A DNA stretch of 64,000 nt. Source: CAZFZQ01 sp964522845 (GTDB lineage: Bacteria > Patescibacteriota > Patescibacteriia > GCA-002772895). This document shows positions 53,434-61,168 of the stretch, piece after piece (position 1 is the first letter of the stretch; every line of letters starts with the position of its first letter). The position numbers and the translations under genes were made by a program. Under the pieces are notes generated by a model, which worked only from the letters and a program-made list of their open reading frames with translations, was not told the origin of the DNA and did no database searches. Location of the stretch: contig CAZFZQ010000001.1 of NCBI GenBank assembly GCA_964522845.1, positions 5,415-69,414 of the forward strand. The letters are read 5' to 3'.

Positions 53434-53462
53434 AAAAAAAATCAGCGGGGCGGCGCTGATTT
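53434..53462 (-). terminator. Terminator for the minus-strand gene at 53521-53835
   Basis: AAATCAGC (53439-53446) pairs with GCTGATTT (53455-53462). On the minus strand the stem is followed by eight T. Confidence 0.7.
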
Positions 53463-53520
53463 GAATTAGTATTTGTGGTGATCCTAAGAAAGAAAATTTT
53501 CCATGTTATCGGCTATTGGG

Positions 53521-53835
53521 TCATCGCAATCCAGAATATAAGTTCAGCCCTTCCAGAATAAATATGTGGCCGATCAATAGCAACGCGGAGATATAATAGA
53601 TGGGATTTACGAACCCTTCCATCACATTTTCCGGCGTAATTATTTGGCTCTCGGCAAGTTCTTGGATGCCCCGCGCAATTTCCGCCAGATCGCCAAAAAT
53701 GAATTGTATTTTTTCGGCAGCGAGCAACATCGTTTTATCTAAAAGATGAGCCACTCCTGATAGCGCCAGCAACGTTAGCGCTATGCCCAGAACGGATATG
53801 GCTAAGCCGAAAATGATTTGCAGCGCGCGGCGCAT
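53521..53835 (-). CDS. Small membrane protein of unknown function
   Basis: The 104-residue protein has two membrane segments (about 5-28 and 78-98) around an amphipathic helix. It begins MRRALQIIFGLAISVLGIAL. No family is recognised. It has a strong Shine-Dalgarno (AGGAGAGG on the minus strand), a good promoter and its own terminator, so it is a single-gene unit. Confidence 0.55.
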   Translation of the reverse strand: MRRALQIIFGLAISVLGIALTLLALSGVAHLLDKTMLLAAEKIQFIFGDLAEIARGIQELAESQIITPENVMEGFVNPIYYISALLLIGHIFILEGLNLYSGLR

Positions 53836-53850
53836 GTTTTCCTCTCCTTT

Positions 53851-53887
53851 TGCTACTTAATGTAGCAGAAAAAATGATGATTGTCAA
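53851..53887 (-). promoter_or_regulatory. Promoter with overlapping palindrome for the 53521-53835 gene
   Basis: On the minus strand TTGACA (53882-53887) and TACATT (53859-53864) are 17 bases apart. The -10 box lies inside the perfect palindrome TGCTACTTAATGTAGCA (53851-53867), which may be an operator or an mRNA hairpin beside the Shine-Dalgarno. Confidence 0.65.
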
Positions 53888-53918
53888 ATATAAAAAAAAC
53901 AGAGCAATTGGGCCCTGT
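53888..53918 (-). terminator. Probable terminator of the 53921-54304 gene
   Basis: ACAGAGC and GCCCTGT pair with one mismatch around AATTGG. Eight T follow on the minus strand. Confidence 0.5.
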
Positions 53919-53920
53919 GT

Positions 53921-54304
53921 TTAGTATTTTTCGCATTGTAGAATGAGCCTGGAGAGTTTTTCCGATAATTCCGGAGAAAGATTTTTCGGATCCACCCGTT
54001 TAAGGCATACTTGGGCGGCGAGAACATCGGCGGCGGTAAGATAATGGTCTACGGAAGAAATGCCGGATAGGAGGCCTTTGGCAGCCCGCAGATTAACGTC
54101 CTGGAATTCCGTCCGCAGTTCGGCATCCTCCAAAGTCTGCGGTTTATGAAAAAGAGCATCAACTTCTTTTATCCATCCGCTCCAACCGTCTTGTGATTCT
54201 ATAAGACATCGCCAGATCGCTTCTTTGTAATCCCTCTGCGCGATTAAGCCACGCGCCTCTCTTATCAAAAATCCTATGTAATTATAGAGCCCTTCTTTTG
54301 TCAT
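53921..54304 (-). CDS. Small helical hypothetical protein
   Basis: The 127-residue soluble protein is mostly helical (MTKEGLYNYIGFLIREA, IWRCLIESQDGWSGW, LSEKLSRLILQCEKY). There is no recognised domain. A GGCGGAG Shine-Dalgarno precedes it on the minus strand. It is divergent from the lipoprotein gene and shares a palindrome-bearing intergenic region with it. Confidence 0.55.
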   Translation of the reverse strand: MTKEGLYNYIGFLIREARGLIAQRDYKEAIWRCLIESQDGWSGWIKEVDALFHKPQTLEDAELRTEFQDVNLRAAKGLLSGISSVDHYLTAADVLAAQVCLKRVDPKNLSPELSEKLSRLILQCEKY

Positions 54305-54317
54305 TTTTTTTCTCCGC

Positions 54318-54359
54318 CTGCGATAAATATAGTGTCGCAGTATTTTTTGCGCTTGTCAA
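54318..54359 (-). promoter_or_regulatory. Possible promoter/operator region of the 53921-54304 gene
   Basis: A minus-strand TTGACA (54354-54359) is present, but the -10 box is unclear. CTGCGA (54318-54323) and TCGCAG (54335-54340) form an inverted repeat upstream of the Shine-Dalgarno, in the same position as the palindrome of the neighbouring gene. Confidence 0.4.
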
Positions 54360-54423
54360 ACAACATTTGATTATATTTTAAAAATATGATAAGAATAAGT
54401 CAGCCCTTTGACAGGAGAAAAAC

Positions 54424-55464
54424 ATGAAATACCAACAGCGTATCTTGTCTTGTATTCTTTTTCCGGCATTATTTTTTGGATGTGCTGATGATCCTGCGGT
54501 TGTTCCGGACAGCGGAATGGCGGATAGCCGCGCGGCAGATAATCTCGCGCACAATGTCGTCAAATGGCAAGCCGGATACCAAAAACCGAGCGTGTCCTTG
54601 AAAGAAAAGAAAGTTTTTTGGAAAGAGCTTTATAACGACGCTACGATGAAAGTGAACGCTGTTTGGGGAGTTACCGCGAACGATATGTATGCCGTGGGCT
54701 CCGGCGGGCTCATTATGCACTATGACGGCAAGACTTGGCAGTATATGCAGGGCGTCAATCACGCCTTTCTTATGTCTACAAAATTTCATGGCGTTTGCGG
54801 CACCAATACTAATAACGTTTATGTTATCAGCGATTACGACGTGATTTACTTTGACGGAATCATGTGGCGCAAGAGCAAATGGATTTGGGGGCAGTTTTTT
54901 GCCATCTGGGGATCGTCCATGACTGATATGTGGGTTACTTCTTCCGATGGGATGCTTTGGAGCCATGGAGCGAGAAACGATTGGGATTTGGTTATGCTTC
55001 CTAAAGACATGCAGGCAAATTATTACGCCATTTACGGATTTTCTTCCGGCGAGATATTTGTCGCCGGTGAAAACGGAAAAATGCTCAAAGGCCATGATTA
55101 CAAATTTACGCGTGTTGAAACCGGAACGACTGAAAACATCCGCGCTCTTTGGGGGACTTCTCCCAAAGATTTGTATGCCGCCGGAGATAATGGCCTTCTC
55201 ATGCACTATGACGGCCAAGCTTGGCAGCGCCTGTATTTGAGCAATAGTTATTTCAAAAGCATTTCCGGAAGTTCGTCCGGCGAACTGTTCGTAGTCGGCC
55301 ATCCGTGGTTCAAATCAGATGAGTCGGTCTTGCACTTTTCCGGCGGCAAATGGAAAAGAGAACCGCCACCGGTGGATTCTTTCTTGAATGCCGTGATCTA
55401 TATTTCTCCAAGCGACATTTACGCTTTTGGCGATTACAACGGCCTAAAGTACATCAACCCTTGA
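54424..55464 (+). CDS. Propeller-like lipoprotein
   Basis: A type II signal peptide ends in the lipobox LFFGC with Cys20, so the protein should be lipid-anchored. About six repeats of ~40 residues follow, such as WGVTANDMYAVGSGG...MHYDGKTW and WGTSPKDLYAAGDNG...MHYDGQAW, which suggests a beta-propeller. The Shine-Dalgarno (ACAGGAG) is clear. Such WGxSxxDxYAxG repeats are common in myxobacterial proteins, so transfer is possible. The function is unknown; extracellular binding is likely. Confidence 0.68.
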   Translation: MKYQQRILSCILFPALFFGCADDPAVVPDSGMADSRAADNLAHNVVKWQAGYQKPSVSLKEKKVFWKELYNDATMKVNAVWGVTANDMYAVGSGGLIMHYDGKTWQYMQGVNHAFLMSTKFHGVCGTNTNNVYVISDYDVIYFDGIMWRKSKWIWGQFFAIWGSSMTDMWVTSSDGMLWSHGARNDWDLVMLPKDMQANYYAIYGFSSGEIFVAGENGKMLKGHDYKFTRVETGTTENIRALWGTSPKDLYAAGDNGLLMHYDGQAWQRLYLSNSYFKSISGSSSGELFVVGHPWFKSDESVLHFSGGKWKREPPPVDSFLNAVIYISPSDIYAFGDYNGLKYINP

Positions 55465-55479
55465 AATCAAGGGTTTTTT
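55456..55479 (+). terminator. Terminator of the lipoprotein gene
   Basis: AACCCTTGA (55456-55464) pairs with TCAAGGGTT (55467-55475) and runs into T. The stop codon lies within the stem. Confidence 0.85.
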
Positions 55480-55495
55480 AATAAAAAAAAGCGCC

Positions 55496-55523
55496 AAACA
55501 ATGGACGAACTCCATTGTTTTTT
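55496..55523 (+). terminator. Second terminator hairpin before dnaE
   Basis: AAACAATGGA pairs with TCCATTGTTT around a 5-base loop, followed by a T run. It stands between the lipoprotein terminator and the dnaE promoter. Confidence 0.75.
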
Positions 55524-55531
55524 GTTAGAAT
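55523..55531 (+). promoter_or_regulatory. Extended -10 promoter of dnaE with a near-leaderless start
   Basis: TGTTAGAAT carries the TG of an extended -10 followed by TAGAAT (55526-55531). Transcription would start near 55538, about 5 bases before the dnaE ATG at 55543. A weak -35 (TGGACG, 18 bases upstream) overlaps the terminator stem. Confidence 0.55.
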
Positions 55532-55542
55532 AGGGTTAGCTT

Positions 55543-58500
55543 ATGTTTATTCATCTTCATTGCCACTCTCATTACTCACTCTTAGACGGTCTCCCAAAGA
55601 TACCGGATCTTGTTAATCGTGCCAAGGAATTGGGTATGACGAGTTTGGCGTTGACCGATCATGGTGTGATGTATGGCATTATTGATTTTTATAAAGCGTG
55701 TAAGAAAGCGGGGATTAAGCCCATCTTGGGCGTTGAGGCATACGTGGCGCCGCGCAAACATACGGACAAAGAATCCGGCGTGGACACCAAGCCATATCAC
55801 TTGGTTTTGCTCGCGAAAAATGAAACCGGCTATAAAAATCTTTTGAAACTCACTTCCATCGCGCATTTGGATGGCTACTATTATAAACCGCGCGTGGATA
55901 AAGAATTGCTAAAACAATACAGCGAGGGGATTATTGCCACCTCCGCTTGTTTGAATGGCGAAGTGGCGCGCCAGCTTTTATCCGGCAATTACGAAAACGC
56001 GGAAAATTCTCTCCGCGAATACAAAGAAATTTTTGGCGAAGGAAATTTTTATTTGGAAGTCCAACCGCAAACTTCAACAGAAAATAACGAACAGCAAATT
56101 GTGAACGATCGTTTGATTGAATTGGCAAGAAAAACCAATACGCCGCTCGTGGCCACCAAAGACGTGCATTATGTTTTGAAAGAAGATGCCGAGGCGCAAG
56201 ACGCGCTTCTCTGTATTCAAACCGGTACGCAACTCGCCAATACTGACCGGCTTACCATGCGCGCGATTGATTGTTCGTTTTCTTCGGAAGAAGAAATGCG
56301 CGCTTTTTTTCCAAATTTGCCCGAGGCCATAGACAACACTGTAAAAATTGCCGAGGCCTGCAATGTGGAGCTCGTCCTCGGCACAAACATTTTGCCAAAA
56401 TTTGTCGTGCCGTCCGGCACGACGGACGTGGAATATTTGAGCGAGCTGTGCGAAATTGGCCTTGCTAAACGCTATAAAGAAATTACAAAAGAAATTCGTG
56501 ATCGTTTGGAGTGGGAGCTTTCCATTATTAACCGCATGGGGTTTGCGTCTTATTTTTTAATCGTTGACGATTTAATTAAATTTGCCAAAAATCAAGGCAT
56601 TGTCGTTGGCCCGGGCAGGGGATCGGCCGCCGGTTCCATTATTTCTTATGTTTTAGGCATCACGGATTTGGACCCGATTCATTACAAATTACTTTTTGAA
56701 AGATTTTTGAATCCCGATCGCATTTCCATGCCTGATATTGATCTGGATTTTTCCGACACGCGCCGGCATGAAGTTATTGAATACGTGCAGGAAAAATATG
56801 GCAAGGATCGGGTCGCCGGCATCATTACTTTTGGAACCATGATGGCGCGCGCCGTACTGCGCGACGTAGGCAGGGTGATGGGAATGCCTTACACGGATGT
56901 TGACCGCATCGCCAAAATGATTCCGCCTCCGGTGCAGGGCAAGCACACTCCGCTTTCAAAACATATCCAAGAAATTACGGAGCTTAGAGAATTGTACGAA
57001 AAAAATGGCGAGATCCGGCAGCTTTTTGATTTATCCGTAAAGTTGGAAGGCACGGTGCGCCATGCTTCCCAGCACGCTTGCGGAGTTATTATCGGTGACC
57101 GGCCGCTTACCGAACACGCGCCTTTGCAAAAAGCTCAAGGCGGAGATGTTGAAATTGTGTCGCAATATTCTCTGCATCCGATTGAAGACGTTGGTCCGTT
57201 AAAAATTGATTTTTTGGGTTTGGCAAATCTTTCTATTATTCAAGACACGATAGAAATCGCGCAAGCTGTGGAAAAAAATTTGGGCCGCGAAATAAAAATA
57301 AATATTGAAGAAATTCCCCTAAACGACAAAAAAACATTTCAACTTTTAGCGCGCGCGGAAACGACTGGTGTGTTTCAATTGGAATCCGCGGGAATGAAAC
57401 GATACATCAAAGAATTGAAACCAAATAATATTGAAGATATTATTGCCATGGTCGCGCTTTACCGTCCGGGGCCGATGCAGTTTATTGACAGTTTTATTAA
57501 ACGCAAACACGGCAAGGAAAGAATTACTTACGCGCATCCGTCAATGGAAAACGCCACTAAGAACACTTATGGCATGACCATCTATCAGGAGCAAGTCATG
57601 CAAATTTCCAAAGATATGGCGGGATTTACCGGCGGCGAGGCGGACACTTTGCGCAAAGCCATCGGTAAAAAAATTCCGGAATTAATGGCAAAAATGAGAG
57701 CTAAGTTTGTTGAAGGGTCGGTAAAGAACGGCGTGGAAAAAAAACTGGCTGAAGAAATTTTTACGCAATTTGAAGATTTTGCCGCCTACTCGTTCAATCG
57801 TTCGCACGCCGCCTGTTACGCCATGATTGCTTACCGCACGGCCTACCTCAAAGCGCGCTGGCCGGATTGTTTTATGGCCGCGCTCATGAATGCCGACTCC
57901 GGCGATTTGGATAGAATTACAATTGAAGTTGAAGAATGCAAATCGTTGGGACTGGAAGTTTTGCCGCCGGACATCAACGAATCGTTTCCTCGTTTTGCCG
58001 TGGTGCCCGGAACTAATAAAATCCGTTTCGGGCTGGAAGCGGTGAAAAATATCGGATCGGAGATCGCGAAAAATATTATTGCCGAGCGCAAAGAGAATGG
58101 AAAATTTGATTCGCTGGAAAATTTGCTGGAACGCGTGCAGGATAAAAATTTGAATAAAAAATCTTTGGAGTCGTTTATAAAATGCGGAGCGCTGGATTCT
58201 TTCGGCGAGCGGGGAATGATGCTTGCCAATGTGCAAAAAATGCTTGATTTCCATCGCGATGTAAAGACCGCGGCGAAACCGCAAAATTCGCTTTTTGGCG
58301 GATCGGGTATTGCGCTTAGCCGCGCGATTTTGCGATTGGAGCCCGCGCCTGAGGCGGAATTCAAACAAAAATTGGCTTGGGAAAAAGAACTTTTGGGGCT
58401 TTATATTTCCGCCCATCCTTTTTCCCATCTCGCGCCGTATGCTAAAGATTTGGCCACCCCGTCTTCGGATCTTAAAAATTTGCGCGAAGGGGCGTGGACT

Positions 58501-59079
58501 GTGGTCTGCGGCGTGGTTACCATCACAAAACAAATCCGTACCAAAAAAAATAATGAGCTGATGTGTTTTGCCACGCTGGAAGATGCCAAAGGCGCGTTTG
58601 AAGTTTTGGTTTTCCCCGGAGTTTTTGAAAAAACAAAAGATTTGTGGCAGGCGGACAGGGCGGTTGTGGTCAAAGGCAGAGTTTCTTTCAAAGAAGGGGA
58701 GACTAAGATTTTAGCAAGCAAGGCTGCGGAATTTTTTCCTGAAAAGATTGAAGAATTGAAGAAAGAATTCGCTTCTAAAGACACTATCGGATTTCCGACT
58801 TCCGATAGTGGTAAATTTAGCCAATTCGGAAGTCGGAAATCCGATAGTGAGAAGGCCGATAATGGCGAAACCATGAAGCAGTTTTTTAATGGCAATCTGA
58901 TAATGAAGGATAATGCAATTTATATTACGGTTCCGGCAAAGATGACCAAAATGCACGCCGATACCATAAAAGAATATTTACAAAAACACCCGGGGGGCAC
59001 CCAAGTGTTTTTGCGCGTGGCGGAGTCCGAGAAACTCATTCCCACGACTTATAAGGTTGATGAAAAAAAGTTTATTTAA
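55543..59079 (+). CDS. dnaE: DNA polymerase III alpha subunit, with a palindromic insertion
   Basis: The 1178-residue protein has an N-terminal PHP domain (HLHCHSHYSLLDG), the palm with the catalytic acidic motif PDIDLDFSD (Asp398, Asp400, Asp402), fingers (YRPGPMQFIDSFIKRKHG), a helix-hairpin-helix region and a C-terminal OB fold (about 985-1060). It copies the chromosome. Residues about 1080-1102 come from a palindrome with 24-base perfect arms (58782-58849) and are not part of the family. The gene overlaps its convergent neighbour by 4 bases. Confidence 0.97.
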   Translation: MFIHLHCHSHYSLLDGLPKIPDLVNRAKELGMTSLALTDHGVMYGIIDFYKACKKAGIKPILGVEAYVAPRKHTDKESGVDTKPYHLVLLAKNETGYKNLLKLTSIAHLDGYYYKPRVDKELLKQYSEGIIATSACLNGEVARQLLSGNYENAENSLREYKEIFGEGNFYLEVQPQTSTENNEQQIVNDRLIELARKTNTPLVATKDVHYVLKEDAEAQDALLCIQTGTQLANTDRLTMRAIDCSFSSEEEMRAFFPNLPEAIDNTVKIAEACNVELVLGTNILPKFVVPSGTTDVEYLSELCEIGLAKRYKEITKEIRDRLEWELSIINRMGFASYFLIVDDLIKFAKNQGIVVGPGRGSAAGSIISYVLGITDLDPIHYKLLFERFLNPDRISMPDIDLDFSDTRRHEVIEYVQEKYGKDRVAGIITFGTMMARAVLRDVGRVMGMPYTDVDRIAKMIPPPVQGKHTPLSKHIQEITELRELYEKNGEIRQLFDLSVKLEGTVRHASQHACGVIIGDRPLTEHAPLQKAQGGDVEIVSQYSLHPIEDVGPLKIDFLGLANLSIIQDTIEIAQAVEKNLGREIKINIEEIPLNDKKTFQLLARAETTGVFQLESAGMKRYIKELKPNNIEDIIAMVALYRPGPMQFIDSFIKRKHGKERITYAHPSMENATKNTYGMTIYQEQVMQISKDMAGFTGGEADTLRKAIGKKIPELMAKMRAKFVEGSVKNGVEKKLAEEIFTQFEDFAAYSFNRSHAACYAMIAYRTAYLKARWPDCFMAALMNADSGDLDRITIEVEECKSLGLEVLPPDINESFPRFAVVPGTNKIRFGLEAVKNIGSEIAKNIIAERKENGKFDSLENLLERVQDKNLNKKSLESFIKCGALDSFGERGMMLANVQKMLDFHRDVKTAAKPQNSLFGGSGIALSRAILRLEPAPEAEFKQKLAWEKELLGLYISAHPFSHLAPYAKDLATPSSDLKNLREGAWTVVCGVVTITKQIRTKKNNELMCFATLEDAKGAFEVLVFPGVFEKTKDLWQADRAVVVKGRVSFKEGETKILASKAAEFFPEKIEELKKEFASKDTIGFPTSDSGKFSQFGSRKSDSEKADNGETMKQFFNGNLIMKDNAIYITVPAKMTKMHADTIKEYLQKHPGGTQVFLRVAESEKLIPTTYKVDEKKFI
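58782..58849. repeat. In-frame palindromic element in dnaE
   Basis: The arms 58782-58805 and 58826-58849 are 24 bases each and exactly complementary (core CACTATCGGATTTCCGACTT). The left arm contains its own 10-base palindrome, CACTATCGGA/TCCGATAGTG. The 20-base loop is AT-rich. The whole is translated without a stop. Confidence 0.9.
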
Positions 59080-59939
59080 ATTTCTTCCAGCTCTTGTATA
59101 ATTCTATTTTTTTCAGATAGTTTTTTCAATTTTTTGTATTCCTCGTCCGTTAAATCTTCAATTTCTTCCCCAAGTTCCCTAACCTTATTTATTTCCATTT
59201 GTTTATCTGACAGTGTTTGGAGTTCGCCCACCTCTTCTTTGGTAAGCCGCAAATTTAGTCCAAGATATTCATTTTTAAAATCAATCATTTTGGTTTTATA
59301 ATTTTGTTCAAGAGGATTTAATATTTGCGCGCCCAGGCGGTTTTTTTCTTCTTGGCTTGCGTCCGTGTTGGCAAGCTCGTTTAATATTTGCCGCTTGTCT
59401 TTTTTATATTTTGCATCTAAAAAATTATGTATTTCTTCAAAAATATCCCTTCTTGTTTGGAGATTTTTAAAATTTTTAGCGCGTGAAATAACGAGCAAGG
59501 TTTTAATCTTGTCGTAAATATCTTTATCGCCTTCTATAATTTCACCAACTTCATCCCTGTCAATATTCACGCCCACAATTGCTTGCAAGCGGATGACTAA
59601 ATCTTCCAAAAATTTTTCTTGTTTTTTCTCGTCAGGAACTTCTTTTTCAAGAAAATGCGCAGGTGCTTCCGGCTCCGCGTTTATTTGCGCCCGGATTTCT
59701 TTTTGTTCTTCCAGCTCTTCCGGTTCGTCATACATCCCAAACCGTTCTAAAAATTCTTCTTTCTCAGTCTTTGGATGCACAACAACACCAGGACCCTTTT
59801 CGGTTACGGGCGCGGGTTCTTCAGGATGGCGCATAATTGTATCAGCTGCCTCTATTGGTTGGGCGACTTGTGTATCCTCGGTTCCTTCTTTCTGCGGCCG
59901 CGTGATTTTTTTAGTTGTATCCATTGACTCAATGCGCAT
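59076..59939 (-). CDS. Acidic coiled-coil hypothetical protein
   Basis: The 287-residue protein is acidic and largely helical. The N-terminal ~100 residues are low complexity with many E and P (EEPAPVTEKGPGV). The C-terminal ~180 show coiled-coil heptads (LGEEIEDLTDEEYKKLKKL). There is no membrane segment. It resembles in composition the protein at the right edge of the window. Its promoter shares the -35 region with the divergent gene at 60040. Confidence 0.55.
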   Translation of the reverse strand: MRIESMDTTKKITRPQKEGTEDTQVAQPIEAADTIMRHPEEPAPVTEKGPGVVVHPKTEKEEFLERFGMYDEPEELEEQKEIRAQINAEPEAPAHFLEKEVPDEKKQEKFLEDLVIRLQAIVGVNIDRDEVGEIIEGDKDIYDKIKTLLVISRAKNFKNLQTRRDIFEEIHNFLDAKYKKDKRQILNELANTDASQEEKNRLGAQILNPLEQNYKTKMIDFKNEYLGLNLRLTKEEVGELQTLSDKQMEINKVRELGEEIEDLTDEEYKKLKKLSEKNRIIQELEEI

Positions 59940-59963
59940 ATTTTAAGCTTAATTTATAAAGGT

Positions 59964-59992
59964 ATTATAGCACATTTCGGCCGATTTGTCAA
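59964..59992 (-). promoter_or_regulatory. Promoter of the minus-strand coiled-coil gene
   Basis: On the minus strand TTGACA (59987-59992) and TATAAT (59964-59969) are 17 bases apart, matching the sigma70 consensus exactly. Confidence 0.85.
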
Positions 59993-60014
59993 GTCCGGAT
60001 AATCTTGATAAAAT
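59986..60014 (+). promoter_or_regulatory. Promoter of the gene at 60040, overlapping the divergent one
   Basis: TTGTCA (59986-59991) and TAAAAT (60009-60014) are 17 bases apart. The -35 box is the complement of the divergent promoter's -35 box, offset by one base, so RNA polymerase cannot occupy both at once. Confidence 0.7.
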
Positions 60015-60039
60015 GAATACAGCTAAGTAAACTCACTAT

Positions 60040-61167
60040 ATGTTCAATACGGAAAAACCGCCGTCGCGCGTTTATCGCCGAATCGGCTTTGCTTTTATAT
60101 CTTCTACCGTCATCATGCTCTGCGTGGTGATGTATATGGCGCTCTCCAAAGCGACGATTATTGTCGCGCCTAAAGAAGAGACGGTTTCCGCCGATCTTTT
60201 GGTCGCGGCTAAAGAAAAAGATTTGCGGGGTGGTGATATTTTGGGAAAAGTGGGGATGGTAACGGTTTCGCGTGAGGCATCATTTCCGTCTTCCGGCGCG
60301 GGGGAAGAATCGCCGGCTAAAGCCGTTGGTACGGTTACAATATATAATAGCGCCGGAAAAAGCCAAACGCTTGTTGCCACCACGCGGTTTTTATCAAAGA
60401 GTGGTATTTTGTTTCGATTGAAAAAGACCGTAACCGTTCCGGCTGGCGGACAAATTAAAGGCGAAATTATCGCGGATAAAGAAGGCAAATCAGGGGAAGT
60501 CGGCCCCACAACTTTTACCATTCCCGGGCTGGCCGCGAGTTTGCAAACGCAAATTTATGGCAAAAGCACAGAAGTCACAACCGGCGGCATAACGCGCATG
60601 GGAATTGTCACGGAAAAAGATATAAATGGCGCGGTGGAAAATATGCGCTCATCGCTTTTATCCGAAGCCTCCGCCCAATTGAAAACAACATTAAATAGCG
60701 ATGGAAAATTTGCCGGCGTTGTTTTTACGGATTCAATTAAAACTAAAACCGTGGGCGTCCAGCCCGGCGAGAAAGTAAGCGAATTCAAAGTCAAAATAGA
60801 ATTGGATGTTATAGGCGCGGCATATTCTTCCGCCCTGCAAGACCAGGCCGCGCAAACGCTGGCCGGCATGATATCTTCGGATAGAAAATTGGTTTCTTCC
60901 AATATTTTAGATGCCGTGCCGGTGATAGAAAAATATGATTTGACGGACGGTTCGGCAAATTTGAAGGTCGGGCTGGAAGGTAAAACGATTATCAGCGCGG
61001 ATTCCCCGGTTTTTGACCGGGAAAAAATGGCGGGATTTTCCGGAGATGAGGTAAAAAGCTATTTGGAAAAATATGCCGGCATTAAAAATGTGGAAGTAAA
61101 ATTTTTCCCATTTTGGCTGGATAGGGTGCCGAAGCTGAGAGATCATATAAAAGTTATTGTTCAATAA
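60040..61167 (+). CDS. Membrane-anchored baseplate J-like protein
   Basis: One membrane helix (about 13-36) follows a short cytoplasmic N-terminus. The remaining ~340 residues are beta-rich: GTVTIYNSAGKSQTLVA, FRLKKTVTVPAGGQIKG and EGKSGEVGPTTFTIPG, a pattern I associate with baseplate J-like domains in Patescibacteria surface proteins. It may be part of a cell-surface structure. It precedes thrS with no gap, so the two are probably cotranscribed from the promoter at 59986. Confidence 0.6.
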   Translation: MFNTEKPPSRVYRRIGFAFISSTVIMLCVVMYMALSKATIIVAPKEETVSADLLVAAKEKDLRGGDILGKVGMVTVSREASFPSSGAGEESPAKAVGTVTIYNSAGKSQTLVATTRFLSKSGILFRLKKTVTVPAGGQIKGEIIADKEGKSGEVGPTTFTIPGLAASLQTQIYGKSTEVTTGGITRMGIVTEKDINGAVENMRSSLLSEASAQLKTTLNSDGKFAGVVFTDSIKTKTVGVQPGEKVSEFKVKIELDVIGAAYSSALQDQAAQTLAGMISSDRKLVSSNILDAVPVIEKYDLTDGSANLKVGLEGKTIISADSPVFDREKMAGFSGDEVKSYLEKYAGIKNVEVKFFPFWLDRVPKLRDHIKVIVQ

Positions 61168-61168
61168 T

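Noticed and set aside
54469..55302. Long minus-strand ORF (277 codons) opposite the lipoprotein gene
   Set aside because: It is a shadow of the + strand gene, which has a signal peptide, repeats and a ribosome binding site; the antisense protein has no domain.
57682..58533. Minus-strand ORF (283 codons) inside dnaE
   Set aside because: It lies wholly opposite conserved polymerase sequence and is rich in R, H and F, as expected for an antisense shadow.
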